A stretch of 64,000 nt of DNA from Oxytricha trifallax (taxonomy: Eukaryota > Ciliophora > Spirotrichea > Sporadotrichida > Oxytrichidae). The notes below the pieces were generated by a model that worked only from the letters and a program-made list of their open reading frames with translations, did no database searches and was not told the origin of the DNA. The stretch lies in NCBI GenBank assembly GCA_000711775.1, contig ARYC01000580.1, positions 1 to 64,000 of the forward strand, in the 5' to 3' direction. The translations under genes were made by a program, and so were the position numbers. Of the stretch, positions 36,661 through 48,448 are shown piece after piece. Each line of letters starts with the position of its first letter. Position 1 is the stretch's first letter.

Positions 36661-36889
36661 ACAATAGGGAGTGAGATCCAGTTTGTAGCAGATTGGGTGC
36701 CAGTCACAAGATAAAGATGGTCCTCTTCGTTTTCGTTTATTCAGTGGTTTCGATTTCGTCTGCATGAGGAAAGATTTCTTATGGCGTATTCCTTTGTAAC
36801 TAAACGCTTTTATCTTTTTACTTGGCGGTGTTGGACGGGTTGAGATATTCAAAGAAATGATGGTTTTTGCAGCTCCTTATCCTTTTTTA

Positions 36890-37560
36890 TCACATTTTAG
36901 ATATCGTAGAGTCTGAAACCGGATAGTCTTTCTTTGAGACCAGTGGGGTTGCTCTTATGACAAAGAGTATAGAGATAATTGTTATCTGAGAAGTACAGAC
37001 CAACACAGTTTTACTCCTCGTAGGTTCTAGTCTCGTTTGTCTTAAGATCAATTTTGTAGAAGTTTGAATTATCAACAATGAACATGTATCTTTCATCCTT
37101 GAATCTGATACCAGAATGAATTTACTGTTCTAGATCTGGAACATTATCCATTTACCAAATGAAATTAACTGTTGGCTCTTCTGGACCCATAACTAACTCA
37201 TACAGAGAAACATTGTCGTTTTATTGGATGAGGATTTCGGTCTTTTCACTGGGTGCAAACATGAAAACGAAATTGGTGTCACTTGACAAGAATGGGAATT
37301 TATCATCTGTGAACTGGTAGAGTTATCTCTGATGAAGAATATTGAGAATGTAGTTGTATCCAGAATCCTTCTCCTCATTTTCCTCTCTGGAAAGAATGAA
37401 TGACCACTGATTGTCGTCTCTGTCTTAATCGAAGGTAAGTAGGTTACCTTTGCATTGAAGTTCAAGGTCAAAGTCTAAGCTGTACTCTTCGGAATCTGGG
37501 TCTTCGTTGCCTCTCTTGTTGATGAACTTGATTCTGCTGATTGTGAATAGTTGTGGTTTT
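36890..37560 (-). pseudogene. Beta-rich (propeller-like) protein piece
   Basis: Minus-strand segments INKRGNEDPDSEEYSLDFDL, LLTFDQDRDDNQWSFILSRE, then after a frame change FTDDKFPFLSSDTNFVFMF, ERYMFIVDNSNFYKIDLKTN and GLYFSDNNYLYTLCHKSN. The repeated pattern of hydrophobic strand, turn and strand around YMFIVDN / LYTLCHK resembles WD/kelch-type blades, but no family is certain. Extra pieces at 37815-38010 (RVLPPNLRALLVPTQIPEPE) and 37690-37800 (IFGDDVITFYQEMVDSIVQQ) lie upstream on the same strand. It is probably decayed. Confidence 0.45.
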
Positions 37561-38685
37561 TTGCATTTAGTATCGTATTAGGCCCCACCTCTAGCCTTGG
37601 GCGCGTCTCCATCTCTTTGATCTTTTGTAGCATCTCAGATAGTAGCCTCCATCGTCTCCTCCGTCTCAATTAACTTCTATAAGGGTTCGTCATCCACAAA
37701 GGTCAGCTTGCGAACTGTAGTGTATTGCTGTACAATTGAGTCCACCATCTCCTGGTAAAAGGTAATAACGTCGTCGCCAAAGATGGTTGAGGCTAAGTTC
37801 TTTATCTCTTTCTCTCATCTCTTCTCAACGGTTATATTGTTCATTAAGCATTTTAGTCTAATTCTAAAAATCTCAGGTTCTGGTATTTGGGTTGGCACGA
37901 GGAGGGCCCGAAGGTTGGGCGGCAGCACCCGCAGGTCAAGCTCGACTGGCGATGAGGAGAGGAAGTTAATGATCGTATTTGTCACCCTGTTATCCGGGCT
38001 GAGCATCAAGGTTGTAGATTGAAGGCAAAATTATTATAATTTAAGAGATTAGTATAAATAAAATTTAATCGAAATCAGCTTAATAATTTGGTAGCTTTAT
38101 GTTTTATAAAGACACCCCTATATATATATATATATTTATATTGTACTAAGTTAATTTATTAGAAAGCTACCAAATGTTTTATAATAATTAAAATACTATA
38201 TTTATTTTATTTTCAAATTCACAATTAATTCAAATTTTACTCTTGGGGTTTTAACATTTTAATATAGATTTGAGGTTTGCCTATTTATTCAGTGTAAATG
38301 CAGAAAATAAAGAGCCCGCTTACTACAAAATCTGTAATCAAAATTACTTTTAAATTTCAAAAAAATATTATTATGATTATTTAAAATGAAAATAGTATTT
38401 TTAATATAAATTATCATAAATAATTTTGAATATTTTCAAAGGCTTTGATATCAAGAGAGAAATTAGAAGAAATTAATGACATTTCAATCCATTTTAATTT
38501 CTAATTAAGTATTTATAAATCTATTATGTTTATCAATTTCTTTATACAATTTTTAATTATATATGATTAAAAAACACCAATAATAGTTAATTTTTAACTT
38601 AATTGTTTTTAAACCTCAATCTTTTTTTCTTAAATAATCATTGGGGTTTTAAATATTATGATGATAAAATTTAAGAAAAATATAC

Positions 38686-39013
38686 TTCAATATTGATAAA
38701 ATAGATAATATTAGGAAATTTTAGAAATACATATTCATTTTCAGATTCTTACTAATTACAACTGCCACTTTCTTCATTAGCTTTTAATACTAAAATAATT
38801 TAGTTAATTTGTAAATTATTAAACAATTATAATTAAATAATTATGACCAAATCATACAATTTGTACAGTTAAAGGTTTTTAAAATTCTTTTTTTATTATA
38901 TTATAATGTGTTTTTGAAATCGTGCAATTTGTACATTGTACGATATGAGATTAAAATTTTTTTAATATCATTTGTGCAAAGTGAATGCAAGAGTTGTGAT
39001 AAATATTAAAAAT
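38686..39013. repeat. Left terminal inverted repeat of the Rep element
   Basis: Inverse of 40493-40803. Shared landmarks include CAGATTCTTACTAATTACAA, ATCATACAATTTGTACAGTT and GTACGATATGAGATTAAA. Confidence 0.7.
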
Positions 39014-40492
39014 TAAATAAATAAAAAATGAATTTTGAAATGAGTGGAGAGAAATCTCTCATAAAATAAGTGGCTTATGCAGTTTAGTTATCACTTATTT
39101 AATAGAAGGGAACAGCAACAAGGTCTAGATATTAAAGTCAACAAACGCCACATCTTTGTGCTCAAGATAAACTCTGATTGGGTAAGGAAACCTATAGTCT
39201 AGTAGTAGAGCCAGTTTCAAGCGCAACCACGAGATTTAGTCACACACTAATCATTTAATCCTCTATTGGTGGGAAGTCATAGCAGTTCATTACAGTCTAT
39301 TTGAAAAAAAACAAAATAGCATAGGACTCAAAAGAATTACTTTTGTAAGCCTGAGTACCTAGGGTATAAAAAGCTCACCAAATTACAGCAATTGGCAAAG
39401 TATAAATCAGAAAACTTTATGCTAATAACTTTCAACTAAACCTTTTATGCGATGATACAGCACATTTCCAATTTTTCATTGTTTTTGCAAAAGTTCGTGC
39501 TAGAAATTCAGATAGTAAATAATCGTCAGCAAGAACCTGTACGTAGAAACAAGACATGATTGCTGATGAGTTTAAGCAGATCTATAGAAATAAGTAAATA
39601 AAATCCGTTGTCAGGATGTACGAGAAATATTAGGATTACGATGGGATGTGCGATAAAATAGTCCATAATTACAAAACTTGTCAACTTACTAAGCATTAGA
39701 ATAAAAGATTATCTCGAAGAAAATACCAGGACATACCCATACCAAGATTGAATCCCTAATTGGCTTCCTTCAACAAAAATATACTCAAACCTCGGATTTG
39801 AAAAAGTTAAATAAACAGATTTTGCAAGACTAGTTGTATTAAGATACAGTAGACATGCTTTACAGAGTAATCCTCAGAAAAAAGTGTCCAGATAAAGTAA
39901 ACGTAGTGTGGCTTTATGGAGAGCTTAATTCAGGAAAGACGACGATTGCAAAGACCTGAGAAATATTTGCATCACGAAGTACTTCAGAATATATTATCGC
40001 TAATTTTGCATAGATCCTAGCTTATCTAAGTCGAAGCTTTAGCTGGTCATAATAGATGAGGTCAAACGAGATTATTTTACGATGATGAAAAGATAGACGA
40101 ATTAAAGAGATTCTTTGAAGGCGAGGGGAATCCAATAAATCTAAAATACAAGAGGCCATTCATAAGGTGTGAAAAGTGTAAAGTGCTTGCGATATTAAAT
40201 CAACTTCCCTTTGACTAAATGAGTGATCTTGACAAAAAATCATTTGATGCAAGGATGCTGAATTCACAAGTTACATGAGTGGAGAAAAAGATAAATTTTC
40301 TTTCAATGGGGTCGAGCTCGCAATGTACTTTAGGCAGCGATTGATAGAGGATGTGGATGAAGATTTGATTGCAGATGAGCAGACAGTTGCAGACGACGCT
40401 TATGTAGAAGAGAAAGACAAGAAATTAAGAACGCAGAATGATTAAATTCACTTAGCAAGAAATTTAGAAAAAGTAATTTTTAAGAATTTTTA

Positions 40493-40803
40493 AACATTTT
40501 TAATATTTATCACTACTCTTGCATTCAATTTGTACAAATGATATTATAAAAACTTTAATCTCATATCGTACTCTGTTCAAATTGTAAGATTCCAAAAGTA
40601 CACCATAATATAATAATTAAAGAATTTTAAAAAACCTCTAACTGTACAAATTGTATGATTTGATCATAATTGTTTAATAATTTACAAATTAACTAAATTA
40701 AATTAGTATTAAAAGCTAATGAAATAAGTGGCAGTTGTAATTAGTAAGAATCTGAAAATAAATTTGTATTTCTAAATTTTCCTAATTTTATCGATATTAA
40801 AGT
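40493..40803. repeat. Right terminal inverted repeat of the Rep element
   Basis: Inverse partner of 38686-39013, with the same landmarks in reverse order. Confidence 0.7.
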
Positions 40804-41133
40804 TTATTTTATCCGTAAAGTTGAATACATTTACAATCTTTTTAGGTTATTAAATAAGCAAATTACCGCAATAAACTTTTAAAGGCTACTTGATATTTTT
40901 CAATCAAGAACTAGAGTAATTACTCGCCAGCTTAATGAATTCATTCTCATAAATAATTTTTAAAATAATTTAATAATTATTAGCTTGATTGATGAAGAAT
41001 TAAATTATTTTCAAATTGAAGATATTAATAAATATAGCAACTAAATAATTAAGCAATAAATTTTATTACCAACATATGAATATCCTTACTTAAATATATA
41101 TTTTATTAAATACTTAAAACTCTTAAAGTGTAA

Positions 41134-41136
<3 letters not shown>
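40804..41136. other. AT-rich spacer
   Basis: No gene seen. Confidence 0.5.
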
Positions 41137-41170
<34 letters not shown>

Positions 41171-41171
41171 T
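41137..41171. repeat. (AAT)n microsatellite, about 11-12 units
   Basis: Uninterrupted AAT repeat starting about 40 bp beyond the stop codon of the minus-strand ORF at 41208. On that strand it reads as an (ATT)n tail after GGGGTCTCTGAACCCTGG. Confidence 0.9.
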
Positions 41172-41207
41172 AACTCGCATCCAGGGTTCAGAGACCCCCT
41201 GAGCATA

Positions 41208-43600
41208 TCAATTATGAAGGAACTCAGTTCCTTTGGTTGTTTCTTCTCTTTCTGTTGTGATTTCTCTTGGGTTTTCTTTGTATCTTGGCTTGTTTTTCAT
41301 TTTTCTACCCTTGTTAGAACCTTAGTTCTAGTTTTGTCTTCTTCCGTCTTGTCTTAGTATAGTGACTTAGTCGTCGTTAATATGTTTATACTTAATGGGT
41401 GATTAGACTTATAGGATTTTGACAGAGAATTTAATGAGACCGAGGGAAATATAAGATTTAAAATTTTCTTTCATGAAGAAGATGAGATCGCTTGAGAGAT
41501 TTTTGGAGAAATTCCAAGGAGTTTTAAATCTAATAGTGTTTGTGTTTAGCATATGGTCTCGGTCTGTGTCACAGTGCATTATGACATTCTGGTTGTAGGC
41601 TCTAAGCTTGTCAATCGTTTTGAGGAAGGTTCTGATTATCTATTCGACTTTGTCGTTGTTAGCTATGGTGTGTTGAGCTTTAATGTCTCTTTCTAGTATG
41701 TCTTAGACCTCCTCAAGGTTGTAGGCGATGAGGTTAGAAAAGCCTTGGGTTACTGATTGAATCCTTAGACAGACAATTTGCTCTTTAAGTTCGAGAGCTT
41801 TGAAGAGTGTTTAGGCTGAAACTTTGGTTCCGCTCTTAGCTTCTTCATGTAGATTGTTGTAGGCGTTGTCAGAGTCTGTGATGAAGAACTTTGGTTTGAC
41901 TTTGATGTCAATCGAAGATTTGTCAGCCATATCGGCGTCTCTGTGAGCGCACACATTTAATAATGATTATTTTATTAATTAGGAATCCTATTAAATCTGA
42001 TTAAAATTTTCCTATTAGGAAATCTTATTAAAGGGTGATTCCTTAATAGAGGTTGTTAAAAGTTCCTATTTAGTAGGTAGTTTATTGAATGACGTATTTT
42101 AAGACGTCTATGAGCCTCCTTCATAAAAGGAGACTTCGGCTTCGGAATCAAAATCTAGCGAACTAGATCTGTCTAATGGCTCTTTGAGTTTGGCACATTG
42201 GGAAGCTAGGTATTCCTGTTCTTCCTGTAGGAACTATTTATTAAGGGTATCAAACTCCTGAGGAGTGTACCTGTTGTGAAATTGTGAGAGGGCACTAGCA
42301 AGTGGATGGAAATCCAACTCGGTATTAACTAGTGGGGAAGGTTTGGGTGAGGAAGGCTTAGGAATATATTCTGGAGACTATGCGTCCAGGTTTCCAAAAT
42401 CAGTAGAGGGCTGTTAAGCTTTGGGAATCCATTTGTTGTTGACTTAGACTAAGTAGAGGGACTGAGCTAGAAGCTCAAGCCAGTTGGCAACGTAGTTGTT
42501 GTTTTGGTTGTGGGCTCTGATTTTGGCTTCATTTCTGAGTTTGAAGATGAGCTGGGTTGATTTGTGCAACCTTTTTGGGGGGGGGGTCGAAGTCGGTGCA
42601 AAAATTTTTTCAAAATCCTAAGTCGGTGCAAAATTTTTTTCACAAAAAACGTCAAAATCCAAAGTCGGTGCAAGATAAATTTTTGACATTATTGATACAT
42701 CTGATCATCAGACCCCCCTTAAAAAGTATCATTATTTATTAAAAATTGCTTCTCATCCTCTATATCGAACTCCTTCATGACATCTCGATGGTTAGATACC
42801 AATTTTTCTATTAAGAAATCATATTTTTTTAAAATAAAATATTATGTTATCTTGGTCAAAAATATTTTATTGATAAAATAATGAAATATATTATCAAAAT
42901 AAAATCAAAATAGTCTATCAAAAAAAAAGATTTTGAATTGGGAAGATCATTACTATTGACTTATATTATGATGTTTAGCAAAAAAATATTTTTCGCACAC
43001 CCTGATTAGTGTACTTAATATTGGCGAATTGTCAAATCATCATTAGTAATGATCTTCCCAGTTCAAAATCTTTTTTTTTGATAGACTATTTTGATTTTAT
43101 TTTGATAATATATTTCATTATTTTATCAATAAAATATTTTTGACCAAGAGAACATAATATTTTATTTTTAAAAAATATGATTTCTTAATAGAAAAATTGG
43201 TATCTAACCATCGAGATGTCATGAAGGAGTTCGATATAGAGGATGAGAAGCAATTTTTAATAAATAATGACTTTGAATGGGAGGTTTGATGATCTAATTT
43301 ATCAAAAGGTTAAAAATTGATCCAGCACCGACTTAGGATTTCCGAAAAGTTTTTGCGAAAAAAAACTTTGCAACGCTTAGACCCCCCCCCTTTGTGGCAA
43401 AAGTGATGATTTTCTGGTGGTGAGATACCGCCTAACGTTACTGAGACAGATGATGATGATATAATGGCCTACTGAGTAGAACATCCTCTGATGAGGGTTG
43501 AAATGAAGTTCTTTGTGTAGGTCGAGAAGTTGGGCATTTCGCTCTTATGTTCCTCTCACTGAGATTATAATTTAATAATAAGTGTAAATATATGATAATT
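41208..43600 (-). CDS. Long unrecognised ORF interrupted by a foldback element
   Basis: On the minus strand the frame is open from about 43600 to 43391 and again from 42576 to TGA 41208-41210, in the same frame if the 814 bp between are left out: about 525 codons with many TAA/TAG as Gln. The N-terminal part is Ser/Gln/Pro-rich (PTSRPTQRTSFQPSSEDVL). The middle reads NNYVANWLELLAQSLYLVQV and SALSQFHNRYTPQEFDTLNK. From ATG 41930 a clean 240-residue stretch begins MADKSSIDIKVKPKFFITDS, contains LEEVQDILERDIKAQHTIAN and ends with a basic tail (GSNKGRKMKNKPRYKEN). An alternative start, MPNFSTYTKNFISTLIRG, lies in another frame at about 43540. No family is recognised; the basic C-terminus and trailing (ATT)n would fit a LINE ORF1 but no reverse transcriptase is present. 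Confidence 0.55.
42577..43390. mobile_element. 814-bp foldback element with G-run ends
   Basis: The element is a near-perfect inverted repeat over most of its length. The arms run 42717-42952 and 43041-43275 (landmarks CATCGAGATGTCATGAAGGA and GGGAAGATCATTACT), with a loop of under 100 bp (42953-43040). The tips are ten G (42577) and nine C (43390), with TCGAAGTCGGTGCAAAA and the related GTCTAAGCGTTGCAAAG just inside, and the 17-base motif AAGTCGGTGCAAAAATT repeats three times in the left tip. It interrupts the ORF above. TTT flanks both sides, a possible but weak 3-bp duplication. No coding capacity. Confidence 0.75.
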
Positions 43601-44915
43601 ATTAGTTATAAGAATTATGTATTTATTTTTAATTTTTAATTTAAATAATTTGGAGTTAACTTTAATCATAATTAATTTTTTAAGTTATAATTCCAGACTA
43701 TTAAAAATTGTTTTATTATAAATGAAAGAAATACTTATATAAATTCAGGTTTTTTATTTAGATAACATAGTATCTTTAATATAAAAAGAGTTTCTTAATA
43801 TCCTTGAGAACCCTATGTCAATTAATTCCTGGTACTCTCTTTAGTGTTTATTATTTTCTTCACGATTAGACATATGATCTTGCATAGATATTTAAGAGCA
43901 CTCATTAGAATGCTGACACATTTTATTTCGGAGCTTGTGATTAATTTTATTTTCAGGATTTGGCTCTCTAAGCTCAACTTCTTGAAATACTCAATCAGAT
44001 AATAATCCAAGTTCTATATTTGGTTATATAGCAATTGCTGAATTTAACTGTGGTTAACTCTCTTAGAAGCCAATTAAATGCTTCATCTTGAAAAAGTTAT
44101 CGATATTCTACTATATGTGTTTGAAATTTGAACAAAAAACAGTCATTGCCAGTCAACTTCAAATAATGTTGCCATATAAAAGCAAAACTATATCCATATT
44201 TGATTGAATTCTTGATATCAGCTTTAATAACTTCAAATCAGAGACCTTTAAGAAAATGTATAATATAAAGACTATTTTTTAATAATCTTATTATAGAAAT
44301 GAAGTGAGTCAGTTAATAATTAGAATAAATACTTTTATTTTATGTAAATTTTAATTTTACTTCCTTTATCTTGAAAGAATTACTATATTATAGGATTAAT
44401 AATGAATTAAGTATATATTTTGCTTTAGTTTAATAAATTATGAAAAGTTGTATAAATAAAGGAAACTTACTATTTTCTTTGATTTAATAGTTTTTATTCG
44501 TATTTTATAAATCCTCACTGTATTTCATTATATTTTTATCGGGTATTTAATACAGTACAGAAATTAATTGAATATTGGTAATATAGATTTAAAATGGTGG
44601 AATAAAAAAATAATATAGGAATTATTCTTATACTTAACTGTCATTAAGATAAATGTCTAGGAAACGGAAATATTAATAATAAAATGAAAAAAAGCTTTGC
44701 ACAAGCATCCCAAATATTAAATATACAGTATATTTCTACATGATATATCTTTAACAATATGATACGGGATGAGTCCCTTTCCAACATATAATTTTCATAT
44801 TTTTCTTACCTCGTTCCTTTAATGGTACGAAACTTTTACTCTGTGTCACTGGGAAAGATGAAAAAAATCCTATTTAAATCTAAAAGATTTCAATTCATTT
44901 TAAAGATTTCCTTAA
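43601..44915. other. AT-rich spacer with a weak minus-strand frame
   Basis: A minus-strand frame at about 44085-43690 (NLDYYLIEYFKKLSLESQIL, then KCVSILMSALKYLCKI) has some coding texture but no start codon in frame. The rest is AT-rich. Confidence 0.35.
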
Positions 44916-45407
44916 ATGGAGAGTGTTGATTACTCATAAACTACCATTCTGATTAGTAAGGAGTTAGTTGGCTTCTCAATTAATGATGTTAAAACTTTCC
45001 ACCAAATGAAACAAATTTAGATGCCAAGAAAGTAAAAATATATAAATGCTTGTGAATTAGATAATACAAAACATTCTATAGCTATTACTCTTTATTACCA
45101 TGCATCCTCCTTCTTTTACACTTAATATACATAAATTAATGATAAGGGCAAGTTCAATTATCTTTATCAGGTTTTATTGATAAAAATTTAAGTTTACAAC
45201 CCTTATATGTATTCGAATGTTTCCCTAATATTATCTCCCTTTAAGACTAATACTTAAAAGTTTTAACTATGTGAGCTTCAAGCTTGTAGTGTATAAAAAT
45301 CAATCATAAATACTACTATTTTGTCAAAAATTTCCTTAAAAATATTGATAACTATAGTGACTTTTCTATTTTGCCATCATAGTGGCAGCTTAAATAGACT
45401 TCTATGA
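44916..45407 (+). CDS. Hypothetical protein, 163 codons, low confidence
   Basis: ATG to TGA, starting MESVDYSQTTILISKELVGF and SINDVKTFHQMKQIQMPRK. The first 60-70 residues look like protein; the remainder is more AT-driven and may be non-coding. Family not recognised. Confidence 0.3.
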
Positions 45408-46227
45408 GATGATGCCAATTACTTCTTCATTAAGATTATGAAGTTATATTGATGAGTTTTATGTTATGGTATTCATGATATGATCACCTAAATATCCAGC
45501 CTCTTTTGTTTAGCTCAGATAGTTTATTGTTAATATAGATTGAAATTTAAATTTTCCATGCTTTAATTGTGCTTTTTAAATAACAAATATATTAATTAGA
45601 GTATTTTGAATATAGTTCAGTCTCATTTTATTTAAAATTATTGAGAGTTCTTATAATTTTAATATCTTTCACTAATTATTTTAAAATAAAACTAAACAGA
45701 ATGCCTATTATTATATGCGTTATTGTTCAATAATAAACATCCGTAATCATAATATTTTTCAATCATTTAATCAAGTGTATGTTTTAGTCTATAAATTATT
45801 TAAATATTTCCTGAAACTATCATGATGATTTAAACTTTTTGTGTTTTGTAAAAATTGTAACTCTCATTTTACAGTTTAATTAATCAATATATATTATTCA
45901 TTATTTTAAATATCTGGAAAATATCTCTATTAACAATTTTGTAAATATATTTTGTTTGCTTTTGCTTATATTAGATACAAAGAAGTTAAAAGGTCTACAA
46001 TAATTCAAATTATGATTATTTTTATGCATGTAATATTCCTGTGCAAAGTAAAGTTTTGAATTTTATTAATTTAGTTAATATATATTTATTAAAAAATATT
46101 ATGTTTTCATAATTTAATTATACTTTATGAATGAATATTCAATAAATCCTTTGGTAAATTCCTATTCATGTAAATACAAATCTAAGGCATTTAAAGTTTC
46201 TAATTCGTATATATTTTTTGTTTTTAG
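45408..46227. other. AT-rich non-coding stretch
   Basis: Nothing supported. Confidence 0.5.
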
Positions 46228-46322
46228 TTGACTGTATTCTTGAAGTACTAGGCTTAGCTGAAGATTTACCATCTAGTCTCAATCCTGGAGGAGTACATTT
46301 AGGAAAGTTATTTCTTATTTGA
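46228..46322 (+). CDS. Candidate terminal exon/MDS
   Basis: Directly after TTTTTAG (a possible splice acceptor) the frame reads DCILEVLGLAEDLPSSLNPG, GVHLGKLFLI and TGA. It stands out sharply from AT-rich flanks. It would be the C-terminal end of a gene lying elsewhere or upstream. Not recognised. Confidence 0.35.
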
Positions 46323-47070
46323 CTTTATATTTTAAAGAAGACATTATCAAGGTAAAAACTACCATAAACTTATTGAATTAATAATACATAATTTAATAAC
46401 TTAATTATCACATGCGAAATTGAAGATATTGATTAATTAATTATTAAACTTAATTTTTAAAGTATTATAATTTATATGATGCAGACCATACATAATAACG
46501 TATTTTCTAAATGAGGAGATTAAGTACAAGATATAATGTATAAGTGCACATAATTTAGAGAGCAGTTAATATAAAAGTTATCAAAATCAAAAAATTATTG
46601 TATATTTAATAAATTTATAAATTTTTTAATTGATCTTATTAAGAATTTATCTTTGAATATTTAATAATTAAATAACATTTAAAAATTTAACTTCATTAAA
46701 AACTTCAATGAATCTAACTATTGATTTATCAAACCCCAGATATAGTGGAAATAGCAAATAAAATTATCTAAATCAATTTAAATTGAGAAAAATGAAGAAA
46801 ATAATTATATTAGGGTGCTTTGCTTATCCTCATTTACTACATTAAGTGATGATTTAGTTATATTATTTACTATAATAAATTGTTTTAATAATATATTGAA
46901 CAAAAACATTCCAAGAAACCAGTCCCTATAACAATAATATCAAAATAACTAAATTGCTAATTAATACAAAAGGGAAACAAGCAAACACGACTGCTTGCTT
47001 ATATTATTCCTCAATCAAATACGTAAATTATATTATTTGTCTATCTACTATCTGTTTTTTGTTTTTTACA
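46323..47070. other. AT-rich spacer
   Basis: Nothing supported. Confidence 0.5.
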
Positions 47071-47214
47071 AGAATAAACATTTGTGACAATGATTATGCA
47101 TAAAGTTACCACAATGAAATTGATGCTAACTACTTCGATCAAAAGAACTCAATCAAATTAAGGAGACACTTAGATTCATGCTTAAATGAAACGGCTTTGC
47201 TAGGAAATAAATGA
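47071..47214 (+). CDS. Candidate terminal exon/MDS
   Basis: A 47-codon open stretch ending in TGA: RINICDNDYAQSYHNEIDAN then YFDQKNSIKLRRHLDSCLNE. It is protein-like, with no start codon. The flanks are AT-rich. Not recognised. Confidence 0.3.
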
Positions 47215-47945
47215 AGGAAGCTAAACTAATTATCAACAACGCTGGTATTTTTTCAATGCCAACTCACATCAGTAGCAAATTATTTTTTAAAAATACTAAT
47301 AAAATATCAAAAAACCTATATCTAATTAATACAATTAAAAGTCAAGAATTCAGCTACAGTAACTGATTTAAGCAAAGGCATGAATCGTTGATCATTTACA
47401 AACTCTTGTAAGAAGTAGAGAAATTGTTGATAATTACTTCTATTCCCTGAAAAGAGAAAGAATTAATATAAAAAGTATGAGAATTGATCTTAATGCTTAG
47501 CATTTTAGTAAATTGTCCAAGCAAATTTAAAGAGAACATCAAGCATATTGTTTTATTATTTCTACAATTAAGTAAATGTTTAACAAAATAATTGCTTTAG
47601 CAGCTATAGAATTATTAAATAAACTGAAAGGCTATTTAACTAATTTAAAGATTAAAATCTATTTTTATATATATGCAGCCACATTCAATTTGAAAGCATA
47701 ATTAAACAATAAATTTTGACTGAATATTCTACAAAAACATTTTATATGCAATCCAATATTAACCATTATTTAATTAGATAAAATTGATAAAAATTGTATC
47801 ATAAATACCGTCAATGTTACAAAATTATAGAATATTAAAGAATTTGCAATTTTCTAAGTCTTACTACATCATTATGATTTTAATTTGTAAAATTTGTTTG
47901 AAAATTTTAATTAATTAATTACTTAAAATAAAAACACAATGTATA
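47215..47945. other. AT-rich spacer
   Basis: Nothing supported. Confidence 0.5.
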
Positions 47946-48448
47946 TCAGAGCTAGGTGTTCATTGTAGTCCAACCTTTCTGGATGTTGAGAGATCTGCCA
48001 AATACCTCTAAATATGGTCCACCAGGCACTAATTTTCTATAATTTTGTAAAAGCCTTAGGATTTCTGTGACATTCACCGCATTGGTTTAAGCTTGTTTTT
48101 ATCTTGCTGATTGACTTGTTGTTTCATAGCTCCCTTTTCCGCCCACAAAGCAAAGCTCCATCCCATGCTATGTATCTTCCTGGCTTTTTGTAAATTTTTC
48201 CTGATTTGTTTGTTTAGATCCATACGATGGTTTCCACTCATCTATAACATTATTTAAAACCCCAAAACCCCATGAGATAAGGTGGTTGTAGAAATTAAAT
48301 TTAAATTTGAATTAATCTATAATTATTATAAATATTTGGTTGCTTTTCATTTATTAACAAGGGTACTAATATATATATAGGGGGTCTTCACAAATCAACA
48401 AGCTACCAAATTAAATGAGTGAGTATTTAAGGATTTTAATATAATTAA

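Larger units (their letters stand above)
35307..38252 (-). mobile_element. AAAACCCC-ended element carrying several gene-like pieces
   Basis: Inverted ends AAAACCCCAAGAGTAAAATT (35307) and AATTTTACTCTTGGGGTTTT (38252), identical for 21 bases and matching for about 24. The interior from 35393 to 38010 is much GC-richer than the window, and all coding-like pieces lie on the minus strand: from 38010 down, a leucine/proline-rich piece, a beta-rich protein, a DDE transposase fragment and an unrelated C-terminal protein. The last 210 bp (38040-38252) resemble, in inverse, 48256-48470 of the element in the MT-A70 gene. No target duplication is clear (TAT / AAC). It could be a gene-capturing (Pack-type) transposon or a decayed autonomous element with an unusual gene set. 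Confidence 0.65.
34876..38651. mobile_element. Composite: MITE-family ends surrounding a nested 2.9-kb element
   Basis: AAAAGCCCTTAGATTAATTA at 34876 and the inverse of AAAACCCCAATGATTATTTA at 38651 are related to each other and to the ends of the MITE at 28536-28800 over about 70 bases, including GATCGAGGTTAA / GATTGAGGTTTA and AATTAAATTAAAAATTA blocks. Between them lies the element at 35307-38252. The simplest reading is a diverged MITE of about 0.8 kb that later received the 2.9-kb element. Alternatively these are two separate MITE ends. The left tip has one base change in the telomere unit. Confidence 0.5.
38686..40803 (+). mobile_element. Rep/SF3-helicase element with long terminal inverted repeats (fossil)
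   Basis: About 2.1 kb, bounded by inverted repeats of roughly 310-330 bp (38686-39013 and 40493-40803), clearly similar with scattered differences. The single coding region (about 39105-40450, plus strand) has a Walker A motif (GELNSGKTTIAK), a Walker B motif (LVIIDEV) and a downstream LAILNQLPF, the order of superfamily 3 helicases in Rep proteins of CRESS-type DNA viruses and related replicons. No capsid gene is seen. The copy is broken, with several breaks, and the repeats have diverged, so it is old. It is treated as a virus-like fossil. Confidence 0.65.

Noticed and set aside
42467-42742. ORFs crossing the left tip of the foldback element
   Set aside because: They read through repeated GTCGGTGCAAAA motifs of the element, not a gene.
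48256-48271. Real chromosome end or telomere addition site
   Set aside because: Only two C4A4 units, followed inward by an element-specific block mirrored at 49906-49916 and flanked on both sides by one gene.
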